A stretch of DNA of 7,723 nucleotides from Alg239-R122 sp041746135 (GCA_041746135.1 JBGTHQ010000005.1:1-7723), one strand, 5' to 3'. Numbered from the stretch's first letter, positions 1 to 6,610 are shown. Program-made: numbers and translations. The notes: generated by a model from the letters alone, not told the origin.

Positions 1-232
1 GGGTAGCGACATCGGGCATGCCGCGCGAAGCGGCGGCGGTTGCCCCAGCTTCCGCGCTGCCATCGGGCGCGCGGTCCAGCTTCGTATCCTCGGGCAGCCA
101 TTCGGACGCGATCTGGTCATTGCTGGTGCCGGATTTCCTGCGCGATAGCATCCAGATCGCAATGACCAGCAAGAGTGCCAGAACCGCTGCGATGATAATC
201 CAGTATTGGGCGATAAATTCGGTTGTTGTCAT
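1..232 (-). CDS. Unidentified single-pass membrane protein, N-terminal part (cut by left edge)
   Basis: The frame opens with ATG at 232-230 and stays open for 77 codons to the window edge, so the C-terminus is missing. The product starts MTTTEFIAQYW, followed by one hydrophobic helix at about residues 11-29 (WIIIAAVLALLLVIAIWML) and then RRK. By the positive-inside rule this suggests a short outside N-terminus and a cytoplasmic C-terminal part. After the helix comes a polar, acidic, alanine-rich stretch (about residues 33-77) with no domain I recognise; it reads like a flexible linker to something beyond the edge. The start is preceded by AGGA about 12 bases upstream, a mediocre ribosome-binding site. 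It lies 81 bp downstream of the vWA gene on the same strand, so co-transcription is plausible. I do not recognise the family. Small membrane-anchored proteins with C-terminal helix-hairpin-helix domains can start like this, but that is only a guess. Confidence 0.6.
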   Translation of the reverse strand, partial: MTTTEFIAQYWIIIAAVLALLLVIAIWMLSRRKSGTSNDQIASEWLPEDTKLDRAPDGSAEAGATAAASRGMPDVAT

Positions 233-265
233 AAGCTCGTCATCCTGCGGCAATAGGCAGCGCTT

Positions 266-287
266 ATGCCGCATATTGCGGCGGCAT
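266..287 (-). other. GC-rich hairpin in the 81-bp gap between the vWA gene and the membrane-protein gene
   Basis: GCCGCA at 268-273 and TGCGGC at 277-282 form a perfect 6-bp stem with a 3-base loop. A competing perfect 7-bp pairing exists between ATGCCGC (266-272) and GCGGCAT (281-287). Neither is followed by a T-run on the minus strand, so a standard Rho-independent terminator is not supported. It may be an intercistronic processing or stability element, or chance in GC-rich DNA. The rest of the gap (233-313) holds only the weak ribosome-binding site of the downstream gene. Confidence 0.3.
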
Positions 288-313
288 GTCCAGTAAAACG
301 GGTGGTTCGGGTT

Positions 314-2107
314 CTAGTCGCCGTCCGGCGACTGGCTGCCCGCAAGCTGGGCGAGACGCAGGAATTCCTGCCGCCAGAATATCTCCTGCCGGCCCGCCAG
401 ATCGCGGATATCGGCAAAGCCGTAGTCGCCCAGATAAGTGTCGCCGCGCAATTTCTGCCCGAATGCGGCGACCGCCACGGCAAAGGCCATGTCGCCTTGC
501 GGCATGGCGGCACCGGCCAGTTCGCGGGCCATGACGGTGCGGTCGATCAGGCGGCTGCTATCCTGCCCGGGCAATTTGTAACGCAATTTGATAAAGGCCA
601 TTTCGTCCGAACCCTTGAACGCGGAGGGTGCGGCCTGCCGGTTGGCCGGATAACGCCGCTCGGGCAGCCAGCCCTTGCCGCCCGCCGGTACGATTTCATA
701 CAGCGCGGTGACCTGATGACCCGCGCCGATATCGCCGGCATCGACTTTGTCATTGTCGAAATCCTCTTCCGCCAGAACGCGGTTCTCATATCCGATCAGG
801 CGATATTCGCTGACCGCCGCCGGGTTGAATTCGACCTGAATCTTCACATCCTTGGCGATCGTGAACAATGTCGAGCTGAGTTCGTCGGACAGCACTTTTT
901 GCGCTTCCATCGCGCTGTCGATATAGGCGTAATTGCCGTTGCCCGCATCGGCAATCTGTTCCATCAACTCCTCGCGGTAATTGCCGGTGCCATAGCCGAG
1001 CGTGGTCAGCGTGACGCCCGACGCGCGGTTCCTTTCGACCATTTCGAGTATTTCATCCGTGCCCGTGACACCCAGATTGAAATCGCCATCGGTGGCAAGA
1101 ATGATGCGATTGATGCCGTTTTCCATAAAGGACGATCGGGCGGTTTTATAGGCGATATCGAGCGCCTCTCCGCCGCGCGTGCCGCCGCCGCTGCGCATGC
1201 AGTCGATCGCCTGCTTCACATGCGCCTTGTTGTTGGTGGGCGACAGCAGGGTGCCGACCACGCCCGAATAGACGACGATCGAAACGCGGTCGTCGGGGTG
1301 CAGTTCGTCGGCCAGCAAAGACAGCGTGGATTTGACCAGCGGCAGCTTGTCCTGGCTCGACATCGACCCCGATACGTCGACCAGGAAAACGAGATTGGCG
1401 GCAGGCCGCTCGCTTGCGCGGACATCATAGCCGCGCAGGCCGACCCGCATCAGGCGGGTGGCTGGGTTCCAGGGGGTTTGGGTGACATTGGTGGTCACGC
1501 TGAACGGCACGTCGCGGCTGGCGGGCCGGTCGTAATCATAGCGGAAATAGTTGATCATTTCCTCGGTCCGCACAGCATCCTGCGGTGGCAGTCGCCCCTC
1601 GTTCAGGAAACGGCGGACATTGGCATAGCTGCCGGTATCGACATCAACGCTGAAAGTGGACACGGGCGCGGTGGCGACCGACTGGATCGCGGCAATGCGG
1701 TTGTCTTCATAGCGTTCGCGCTCCAGGACAGAGGGGGCGATGATAACTGGCATACCCGGCATCGTGCCCGGTTGCACGCGCTGTCCGGTGACAATCACAG
1801 GCACAGCCGCATCGGCGGCAGGCACGGACGACGGGCGTTGCGGCGGCGGAGGTGCAGGAGGTGGCGGGGGTGCAGGCGCCACCACCGCAGGCGGAGGGGG
1901 AGCCGGCAGTGCCGAACCGCGCGCCTGCACCCGCATTACGACGTCATCCAAATTGCCGAACATGCTACAGTTGACGGGATTTTCGGGCACCGGCAGCGAT
2001 GCCGGACGCGACACTGGCGGGAGCGATCGCTGCGATACCGCCGGTCCTGCGGTCATCGTAAGCGCGGCGACCGAAAGCCCCGCTATCGCTTTGCTGAACA
2101 ATGTCAT
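314..2107 (-). CDS. Exported von Willebrand factor A domain protein, YfbK family
   Basis: The product has 597 residues. ATG at 2107 is chosen because GGAGG lies 8 bases upstream and a signal peptide follows immediately; the frame is open for 61 more codons upstream, but these fall in AT-rich non-coding DNA. Residues 1-25 form a signal peptide with a likely signal peptidase I site A-V-S|Q at 25/26 and no lipobox. Then come a proline-rich linker (about 68-91), a motif VPVIVTGQR (102-110), the YfbK N-terminal domain (about 130-225, with STFSVDVDTGSYANVRR), the vWA domain (about 237-410) and a DUF3520-type C-terminal domain (about 425-595). The MIDAS metal site is complete: D244-x-S246-x-S248, T310 in GGGTRGG, and D340 in ATDGD. 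vWA domains bind partner proteins through this metal; the family's partner and role are largely unknown. The protein should act in the periplasm or at the cell surface. It diverges from the M16 lipoprotein gene and may be co-transcribed with the downstream membrane-protein gene. Family assignment is firm; function is open. Confidence 0.93.
   Translation of the reverse strand: MTLFSKAIAGLSVAALTMTAGPAVSQRSLPPVSRPASLPVPENPVNCSMFGNLDDVVMRVQARGSALPAPPPPAVVAPAPPPPPAPPPPQRPSSVPAADAAVPVIVTGQRVQPGTMPGMPVIIAPSVLERERYEDNRIAAIQSVATAPVSTFSVDVDTGSYANVRRFLNEGRLPPQDAVRTEEMINYFRYDYDRPASRDVPFSVTTNVTQTPWNPATRLMRVGLRGYDVRASERPAANLVFLVDVSGSMSSQDKLPLVKSTLSLLADELHPDDRVSIVVYSGVVGTLLSPTNNKAHVKQAIDCMRSGGGTRGGEALDIAYKTARSSFMENGINRIILATDGDFNLGVTGTDEILEMVERNRASGVTLTTLGYGTGNYREELMEQIADAGNGNYAYIDSAMEAQKVLSDELSSTLFTIAKDVKIQVEFNPAAVSEYRLIGYENRVLAEEDFDNDKVDAGDIGAGHQVTALYEIVPAGGKGWLPERRYPANRQAAPSAFKGSDEMAFIKLRYKLPGQDSSRLIDRTVMARELAGAAMPQGDMAFAVAVAAFGQKLRGDTYLGDYGFADIRDLAGRQEIFWRQEFLRLAQLAGSQSPDGD
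1835..1906 (-). repeat. Proline-rich low-complexity tract within the vWA gene
   Basis: Residues about 68-91 are almost only Pro, Ala and Val, with runs PPPP, PPPPP and PPPP, encoded by C-rich codons (G-rich on the plus strand). This is probably an extended spacer that carries the vWA part away from the N-terminus. Runs of three or more prolines stall ribosomes and normally need EF-P (established knowledge). The G-rich plus strand is the template strand and contains several short G-runs. Confidence 0.75.
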
Positions 2108-2115
2108 ACCACCCG

Positions 2116-2120
2116 CCTCC
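2116..2120 (-). promoter_or_regulatory. Ribosome-binding site of the vWA gene
   Basis: The minus strand reads GGAGG 8 bases before the ATG at 2107, close to consensus. It decides the start in favour of 2107 over the longer in-frame extension that would begin near 2290. Confidence 0.85.
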
Positions 2121-2175
2121 GGTTTATGTGATATTATTACCCGCCTTTTTTCCTGAACCTTGAATGAATGAAACG

Positions 2176-2189
2176 AAAAGGGGGTTTTT
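2176..2189. repeat. Short A/T-tract inverted repeat (AAAA-GGGGG-TTTTT)
   Basis: A4 at 2176-2179 and T5 at 2185-2189 flank a GGGGG core inside the divergent control region. It resembles the second A-tract/T-tract element at 2265-2282. It may be bent DNA or a weak protein-binding site; chance in AT-rich DNA cannot be excluded. Confidence 0.25.
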
Positions 2190-2239
2190 ATAAGGCGTGG
2201 TATCTTGTGATGAAAAATTCGACCAACTGCGTTGTCTTT

Positions 2240-2267
2240 CCCATAAACAACTATAAATGCCCATAAA
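2240..2267. repeat. Direct repeat CCCATAAA x2 with 20-bp period
   Basis: CCCATAAA occurs at 2240-2247 and again at 2260-2267. The start-to-start distance of 20 bp is close to two helical turns, which puts both copies on the same face of the DNA. The similar TATAAATG lies between them at 2252-2259. This arrangement is typical of operator half-sites, but no regulator is identified. Confidence 0.3.
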
Positions 2268-2282
2268 AAAAGTGGTTTTTTT
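2265..2282. repeat. Perfect inverted repeat A7-GTGG-T7
   Basis: Seven A at 2265-2271, a GTGG core, then seven T at 2276-2282, about 85 bp upstream of the M16 peptidase start. As RNA it gives only a weak A-U stem and is not a convincing terminator. As DNA it is a pair of opposed A-tracts, which are intrinsically bent and favoured by nucleoid proteins. Confidence 0.45.
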
Positions 2283-2354
2283 CTCCGCATTTATTATGGT
2301 CTGTGTCATGCTTGGGGGCATCCGATGCGCCTCGGCATGAAAATCCGATAACAT

Positions 2355-2360
2355 GAGGGG
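2355..2360 (+). promoter_or_regulatory. Ribosome-binding site of the M16 peptidase gene
   Basis: GAGGGG ends 6 bases before the ATG at 2367. It supports this start over the next in-frame ATG at 2397, which would also remove the basic n-region of the signal peptide. Confidence 0.8.
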
Positions 2361-2366
2361 CCGAAC

Positions 2367-5261
2367 ATGAAACATACTCGCACATTCAAAACCACCATGC
2401 TGGGCGCGCTGCTGGCAGGAATATCGACGCTGGCGGCGTGTAGCGCACCGGCCACGCTGGCGCCGCTGACAAGCACGCCAGTCAGCCAGCGCGAGGCGCC
2501 GATCGCCACCGCCAATATGTGGGGCATCGAAAATGTCGACCTCGTGCCGGACCCCGCGATCCGCTATGGCGTCCTCGCCAATGGCATGAAATATGCCATC
2601 CGGCACAATGAGACGCCCAAGGACAGCGCCACCGTGCGCATGCAGATCAATGTCGGTTCGATCGCGGAACAGGAAAACGAACGCGGCCTTGCCCATTTCC
2701 TCGAGCATATGGCGTTCAACGGGTCGGCCAATGTTCCCGAAGGCGAGATGACGAAATTGCTGGAGCGACAGGGTCTCGCCTTCGGCGCGGATACGAATGC
2801 CTCGACCGGATTCGATGCCACGGTCTATAAGCTCGAATTGCCCAAAACCGACGCCGCGACGATCGATGCGGCGATGTTCATCATGCGCGAGACGGCCGGC
2901 GAACTGACCATCGCGCCGGAAGCGGTGAATCGCGAACGCGGCGTGCTTTTGTCCGAACAACAGACGCGCAACACTTTTGGCCTGCGCCAGATCGAAAAGC
3001 AGTTGCAGGTCGAACTGCCGCAAGCACCCTTTGGCAACCGGCTGCCGATCGGCACGCTCGATGTGCTGAACAACGCGCCGGCGTCGCGGATCAAGGATTT
3101 CTACCAGCGTTATTACCGGCCCGAAAATACCACGATGGTTGTCGTGGGCGATTTCGACATCGATATGATGGAAGCGAAAATCAGGCAGGAATTCGGCGAC
3201 TGGAAGCCGGTTGGCCCAGCCGGAGCGCCGCTCGATCGCGGCACGGTGGACCCCGATGCCGCACCGATTATCGGCACGTTTTCCGATCCCGCGGTTCCCG
3301 TGAGCGTGAGCCTGTCGCGGGCGACACCCTATACCGACACGCCCAACAGCGTGGCAGTGGCGCGCGACAAGCTGCTCGACCTGCTGGCGACGCTGATCGT
3401 CAACCGCCGTCTTTCGAAACTGGCCACCAGCGCCGATGCCCCGATTGTGGGCGGCGGAGTGTCGCTAAATCCGCTATTCAACGCCATCGACCAGGCGTCG
3501 ATCAGTCTGCGCGGCAAGGAAGGCGAATGGAAACAGGCGCTTTTCGTCGGCGAACAGGAATTGCGCCGCGCCTTGCAATACGGGTTCACGCAAGGCGAAC
3601 TTACCGAGCAAATGGCGAATGTGGACACGCTGTTGCGCAATGCCGCAGAACAACAGGGCACGCGTACCAACAGGCAGCTTGCCGAAGAAATCGTGGGATC
3701 GATTTATGACGCATCGGTGGTGATGACACCGGCGGAGCAGCTGAACATCTACAACCGGCTCAAGCCCGAGCTTACGCTCGATGCCGTCAACACCGCTTTC
3801 CGCGAGGCGTGGGGCACCGGGCCCAACCGCGTGTTCGTTTCGACCAAGGAACCGATTGCGACACCGGAGCAAACCGTCATGACGGCGCTGGCCGAAAGCA
3901 GCAAAGTCGCGGTGGCCGCTCCCATCGATGTGGAAACGCAGGCATTCGCTTACGACAATTTCGGCACGCCGGGCACGGTGACGTCCGATGTCACCATTCC
4001 CGATCTGGGCATTCGCGCGGTGCAGTTCGCCAATAATGTAAAGCTCAATATCAAGAAAACCGATTTTGAAACCGGCAAGGCCCGCTATTCGATGCGGCTG
4101 GGCGGCGGCCAGCTGGCCCTGCCTGAAAACCAGCCCGGCCTGGGCTTTTTCATGAGCAATACGTTCAATGTCGGTGCGCTCGAGGCACATGATGTCAACG
4201 AATTGCAGCAAATTCTGGCCGGTCGGGCGGTCAGCGGCACTATTGCGGCGGGCGACGATGCGTTCGTCTCACGCGGCGAGACTACCCCTGCCGATCTCGA
4301 ACTGCAGCTGCAGCTGCTGGCGGCTTATGTTACGGCGCCCGGTTTCCGGCCCGCGGCCGACACGTTGTGGCAAAATGCCGTTCCCGGTTTCGCCGGCACG
4401 ATCGACGCCACGCCGATGGCGGTGGCGGGAACGCAGCTTCCTGCGGTTCTGGCCGGGGGCGACAAGCGGTTTGGTATTCCGCCGATTCCCGATCTGCTGG
4501 CCCGCAACATGGCCGAGCTGGAACCGGCGATACGCGAGCAATTGGCGAACGCGCCGATTGAAATCGCTATCGTTGGCGATGTGGATGAACAGCGGGCAAT
4601 CGATCTGGTCGCCAAAACTTTCGGGGCTTTGCCCGCTCGTGCGGCAACCATGCCCGATTACGCCGATCGCCGCGCGGTCTCGTTTGCGCCGGGCAACAAG
4701 GATATTACGCTTTATCACAAGGGTGCGGACGATCAGGCCATGGTCTTCGCCTATTGGCCGACCACCGACGACAGCGATTATCCATCGGTGATCGCGCGCA
4801 GCATGCTGGCCGAAGTAATGCAGTCGCTGTTGCTCGACGAAGTGCGCGAAAAACTGGGCGCGACTTATTCGCCGGGTGCGGGCTCTTTCGCATCGGACGT
4901 CTATACCGGCTATGGCTATATGCAGACGCAGGTGGTGGTCGATCCGTCGAAAATCGACAACGTATTAGCCAGTGTGCGCGAGATTGCGAAATCGCTGCGC
5001 GATACGCCGGTGTCCGAAGATGTGCTGCTGCGGGCACGCAAACCCACGATCGAGCGACTTGACAAGCAGGAGCGCGAGAATGGCGCGTGGCTGAGCCTGA
5101 TCGCGGATGCGCAGAGCGATCCGGAAACACTCGACCGCCGCCGCGGGCGCAAGGCGGCCTATCTGGCGATTACCCCTGTCGATATCCAGGCGGCGGCCCG
5201 AGCATATCTGAGGGAGGACACCATGGTCGAAGCGCGGATCATCAGCGAAAAGCTGAAATAA
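2367..5261 (+). CDS. M16 family zinc metallopeptidase, predicted lipoprotein (PqqL/pitrilysin type)
   Basis: The product has 964 residues, the size of two-half M16 enzymes such as PqqL. Residues 1-25 form a lipoprotein signal with basic n-region, hydrophobic core and lipobox LAAC; Cys25 would be lipidated, and Ser26 at +2 favours outer-membrane sorting. The N-terminal half carries the inverted zinc motif H110-F-L-E113-H114 (E113 the catalytic base), and ERGVLLSE follows, with E197 the expected third zinc ligand and E190 the usual second conserved glutamate. The first M16_C domain spans about 235-420 (FYQRYYRPENTTMVVVGDFD). The second half (about 545-900) has no HxxEH, as expected of the non-catalytic half; its M16_C domain starts near 700. 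R827 and Y834 in REKLGATYS match the Arg/Tyr pair that helps position substrate in this family. It probably degrades peptides or unfolded protein in the periplasm; the substrate is unknown. It diverges from the vWA gene and converges on purD. No frameshift or missing catalytic residue is seen. Confidence 0.94.
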   Translation: MKHTRTFKTTMLGALLAGISTLAACSAPATLAPLTSTPVSQREAPIATANMWGIENVDLVPDPAIRYGVLANGMKYAIRHNETPKDSATVRMQINVGSIAEQENERGLAHFLEHMAFNGSANVPEGEMTKLLERQGLAFGADTNASTGFDATVYKLELPKTDAATIDAAMFIMRETAGELTIAPEAVNRERGVLLSEQQTRNTFGLRQIEKQLQVELPQAPFGNRLPIGTLDVLNNAPASRIKDFYQRYYRPENTTMVVVGDFDIDMMEAKIRQEFGDWKPVGPAGAPLDRGTVDPDAAPIIGTFSDPAVPVSVSLSRATPYTDTPNSVAVARDKLLDLLATLIVNRRLSKLATSADAPIVGGGVSLNPLFNAIDQASISLRGKEGEWKQALFVGEQELRRALQYGFTQGELTEQMANVDTLLRNAAEQQGTRTNRQLAEEIVGSIYDASVVMTPAEQLNIYNRLKPELTLDAVNTAFREAWGTGPNRVFVSTKEPIATPEQTVMTALAESSKVAVAAPIDVETQAFAYDNFGTPGTVTSDVTIPDLGIRAVQFANNVKLNIKKTDFETGKARYSMRLGGGQLALPENQPGLGFFMSNTFNVGALEAHDVNELQQILAGRAVSGTIAAGDDAFVSRGETTPADLELQLQLLAAYVTAPGFRPAADTLWQNAVPGFAGTIDATPMAVAGTQLPAVLAGGDKRFGIPPIPDLLARNMAELEPAIREQLANAPIEIAIVGDVDEQRAIDLVAKTFGALPARAATMPDYADRRAVSFAPGNKDITLYHKGADDQAMVFAYWPTTDDSDYPSVIARSMLAEVMQSLLLDEVREKLGATYSPGAGSFASDVYTGYGYMQTQVVVDPSKIDNVLASVREIAKSLRDTPVSEDVLLRARKPTIERLDKQERENGAWLSLIADAQSDPETLDRRRGRKAAYLAITPVDIQAAARAYLREDTMVEARIISEKLK

Positions 5262-5279
5262 GCGCGACGCGAAGCAGAA

Positions 5280-5291
5280 CTATTGCAATAG
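5280..5291. repeat. 12-bp perfect palindrome in the convergent gap between the M16 gene and purD
   Basis: CTATTGCAATAG is its own reverse complement and lies 18 bp after the M16 stop codon and 20 bp beyond the purD stop. It has no T-run and too short a loop for a good RNA hairpin. The rest of 5262-5311 holds no recognisable terminator. A palindrome this long is expected about twice by chance in a window of this size. Confidence 0.3.
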
Positions 5292-5311
5292 GGCAGTCCT
5301 GTAAGGGCCGC

Positions 5312-6610
5312 CTAGCGCGTTTCGCGTGTCACTTCGCGCCAGCCGATATCGCGGCGGGCAAAGCCGGTGGGGAAATCGATCGCATCCACGGCTTTATAAG
5401 CCGCGGTCTGCGCGTCGGTCACGCTGTCGGCCATCGCGGTCACGTTGAGCACGCGCCCGCCATGGGCGACAAGCTGCCCGTCTTTCAGTGCGGTGCCGGC
5501 ATGAAAGACTTTGACGCCATCCGCCTCGGCCGCCGCGATATTGCCGATGGCACCGCCCTTTTCAGGCGTGGCGGGATAGCCTTTGGCTGCCAGCACTACG
5601 GTCAGCGCGGATTGGTCGCGAAAGCGCGGCGGGTTGATCACGCGCAGCACGCCATTGGCGGTCGCGCGCATCAATTCGATGAGATCGGATTTGAGCCGTA
5701 TCATCAAAACCTGGCATTCCGGATCGCCGAACCGGGCATTATATTCGATCAGCTTGGGCCCCTCGTCAGTGAGGATCAGCCCGGCATAAAGCACGCCGCT
5801 ATAGGGCATGCCCTCGGCGCGCATCGTATTGACCGTCGGACGCACGATCCGTTCCATGACCTGCGCTTCGAGCTCGGGCGTTAGCACCGGCGCGGGGCTG
5901 TACGCGCCCATGCCGCCGGTATTGGGGCCGACATCGCCGTCGCCGACGCGCTTGTGATCCTGCGCCGATCCGAACGGGACGATGGTGGTGCCGTCCGTAA
6001 TAGCGAAGAAGCTCGCTTCCTCGCCGGTCATGAACTCCTCGATCACCACTTGTGCACCCGCATCGCCAAAGCTGCCGGCATACATGTCGCGCACCGCCGC
6101 CTCGGCCTCGGCGCGGCTTTCGGCGATAATCACGCCCTTGCCAGCCGCCAGCCCATCGGTCTTGATCACCACCGGAATGGAAAAGCCATCGAGCGCCTTG
6201 ATGGCGTCGTCCACATTATCGGTCCGCACATAGGCGGCGGTCGGAATATTGGCGCGCGCGCACAAGTCTTTGGTAAAACCCTTCGACCCTTCGAGCTGCG
6301 CCGCTTTCGCTGAGGGACCGAACACCGGAATGCCCGCTTCGCGCAGGCTGTCGGCCAAACCGTCCACCAGCGGCGCCTCGGGACCGACCACCACCAGCAC
6401 GATCTCGTTCTGCGTGCAGAACAGCACGACATCGCGGTGATTGGCGATATTCATCTGCACCGCTTCGGCACCATTGCCATCGCCGGTCATGCCGGGATTG
6501 CCGGGGCAGACATAGATTTTGTCGCGGTCTTTATTATATTGGGGGGATTGCGCCAGTTTCCAGCACAGGGCATGTTCGCGGCCACCAGAGCCGATCAACA
6601 GGATATTCAT
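5312..6610 (-). CDS. purD: Phosphoribosylamine--glycine ligase (GAR synthetase)
   Basis: The product has 432 residues, normal for PurD (E. coli about 429). It catalyses the second step of purine synthesis: 5-phosphoribosylamine + glycine + ATP to glycinamide ribonucleotide, in the cytosol. The N-terminal domain opens with MNILLIGSGGREHA and contains VGPEAPLVDG (75-84). The ATP-grasp part has LEGSKGFTKD (106-115), IKTDGLAAGKGV (149-160), EEFMTGEEASF (191-201) and DHKRVGDGDVGPNTGGMGAY (218-237). The GARS signature RFGDPE lies at 293-298, and the C-terminal domain runs to FARRDIGWREV. ATG at 6610 fits the family N-terminus; GGGGGAAG lies about 8 bases upstream. A TTG 24 bases earlier is in frame but unlikely. 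Compared with E. coli PurD from memory there are about four extra residues near 24-33 (QYNKDRDKIY), written in unusually AT-rich codons. The gene starts head to head with xseA and shares bases 6609-6610 with it. Confidence 0.97.
   Translation of the reverse strand: MNILLIGSGGREHALCWKLAQSPQYNKDRDKIYVCPGNPGMTGDGNGAEAVQMNIANHRDVVLFCTQNEIVLVVVGPEAPLVDGLADSLREAGIPVFGPSAKAAQLEGSKGFTKDLCARANIPTAAYVRTDNVDDAIKALDGFSIPVVIKTDGLAAGKGVIIAESRAEAEAAVRDMYAGSFGDAGAQVVIEEFMTGEEASFFAITDGTTIVPFGSAQDHKRVGDGDVGPNTGGMGAYSPAPVLTPELEAQVMERIVRPTVNTMRAEGMPYSGVLYAGLILTDEGPKLIEYNARFGDPECQVLMIRLKSDLIELMRATANGVLRVINPPRFRDQSALTVVLAAKGYPATPEKGGAIGNIAAAEADGVKVFHAGTALKDGQLVAHGGRVLNVTAMADSVTDAQTAAYKAVDAIDFPTGFARRDIGWREVTRETR
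6527..6543 (+). promoter_or_regulatory. Candidate promoter zone for xseA inside the 5' end of purD
   Basis: TATTAT (6532-6537) and TATATT (6535-6540) resemble -10 hexamers and lie about 70 bp before the xseA start. They are embedded in purD codons where the flanking sequence is GC-rich. No good -35 is spaced at 16-18 bp; GACA at 6509-6512 is the nearest partial match, about 19 bp from TATTAT. The case rests on xseA having no non-coding upstream DNA. Confidence 0.25.
6600..6603 (+). promoter_or_regulatory. Ribosome-binding site of xseA, located within purD codons
   Basis: AGGA ends 5 bases before the ATG at 6609. It overlaps codons 3-4 of purD on the opposite strand and supports the 6609 start over the later in-frame ATG at 6732, which has no site at normal spacing. 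Confidence 0.6.

Larger units (their letters stand above)
2108..2366. promoter_or_regulatory. AT-rich divergent control region between the vWA gene and the M16 peptidase gene
   Basis: This 259-bp stretch lies between the two divergent starts and is far richer in A/T than the flanking genes. It should contain both promoters. Sigma-70-like -10 candidates are TAATAA/TAATAT on the minus strand near 2130-2138 (about 25 bp before the vWA start), TATAAA on the plus strand at 2252-2257 and TATTAT on the plus strand at 2292-2297. None has a convincing -35 hexamer at 16-18 bp, so no promoter is called individually. I see no GGAAC-N16-17-CGTT pair of the EcfG (general stress) type. It also contains two A/T-tract inverted repeats, a phased direct repeat and three tandem TGAA units (2161-2172). 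Confidence 0.6.

Noticed and set aside
266..2131. 621-codon open frame on the plus strand opposite the vWA gene
   Set aside because: It is antisense to an intact, domain-confirmed gene. Its product is His/Arg/Gly-rich low-complexity sequence with no recognisable domain, as usual for antisense frames in GC-rich genes.
2265..2282. Rho-independent terminator at the A7-GTGG-T7 element
   Set aside because: The stem would be all A-U with a 4-base loop and lies upstream of both genes, so it is unlikely to terminate transcription of either.
2108..2366. EcfG-type general stress promoter upstream of either divergent gene
   Set aside because: I looked for GGAAC-N16-17-CGTT on both strands and found no matching pair.
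2124..3023. 299-codon open frame on the minus strand opposite the start of the M16 gene
   Set aside because: It crosses the control region and the zinc-motif part of a confirmed gene, and its product has no recognisable domain or good start site.
3474..4211. 245-codon open frame on the minus strand inside the M16 gene
   Set aside because: Antisense to a confirmed gene, with no domain and skewed composition.
4299..4320. Local CTGCAG/CTG repeat in the M16 gene
   Set aside because: It encodes a Leu-Gln-Leu run inside a conserved-looking helix and is too short to be a separate repeat element.
4168..4791. 207-codon plus-strand frame within the M16 gene
   Set aside because: It is a shifted frame of the confirmed peptidase, rich in Arg/Pro/Ser with no domain. 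The main frame is unbroken here, so it is not a frameshift remnant.
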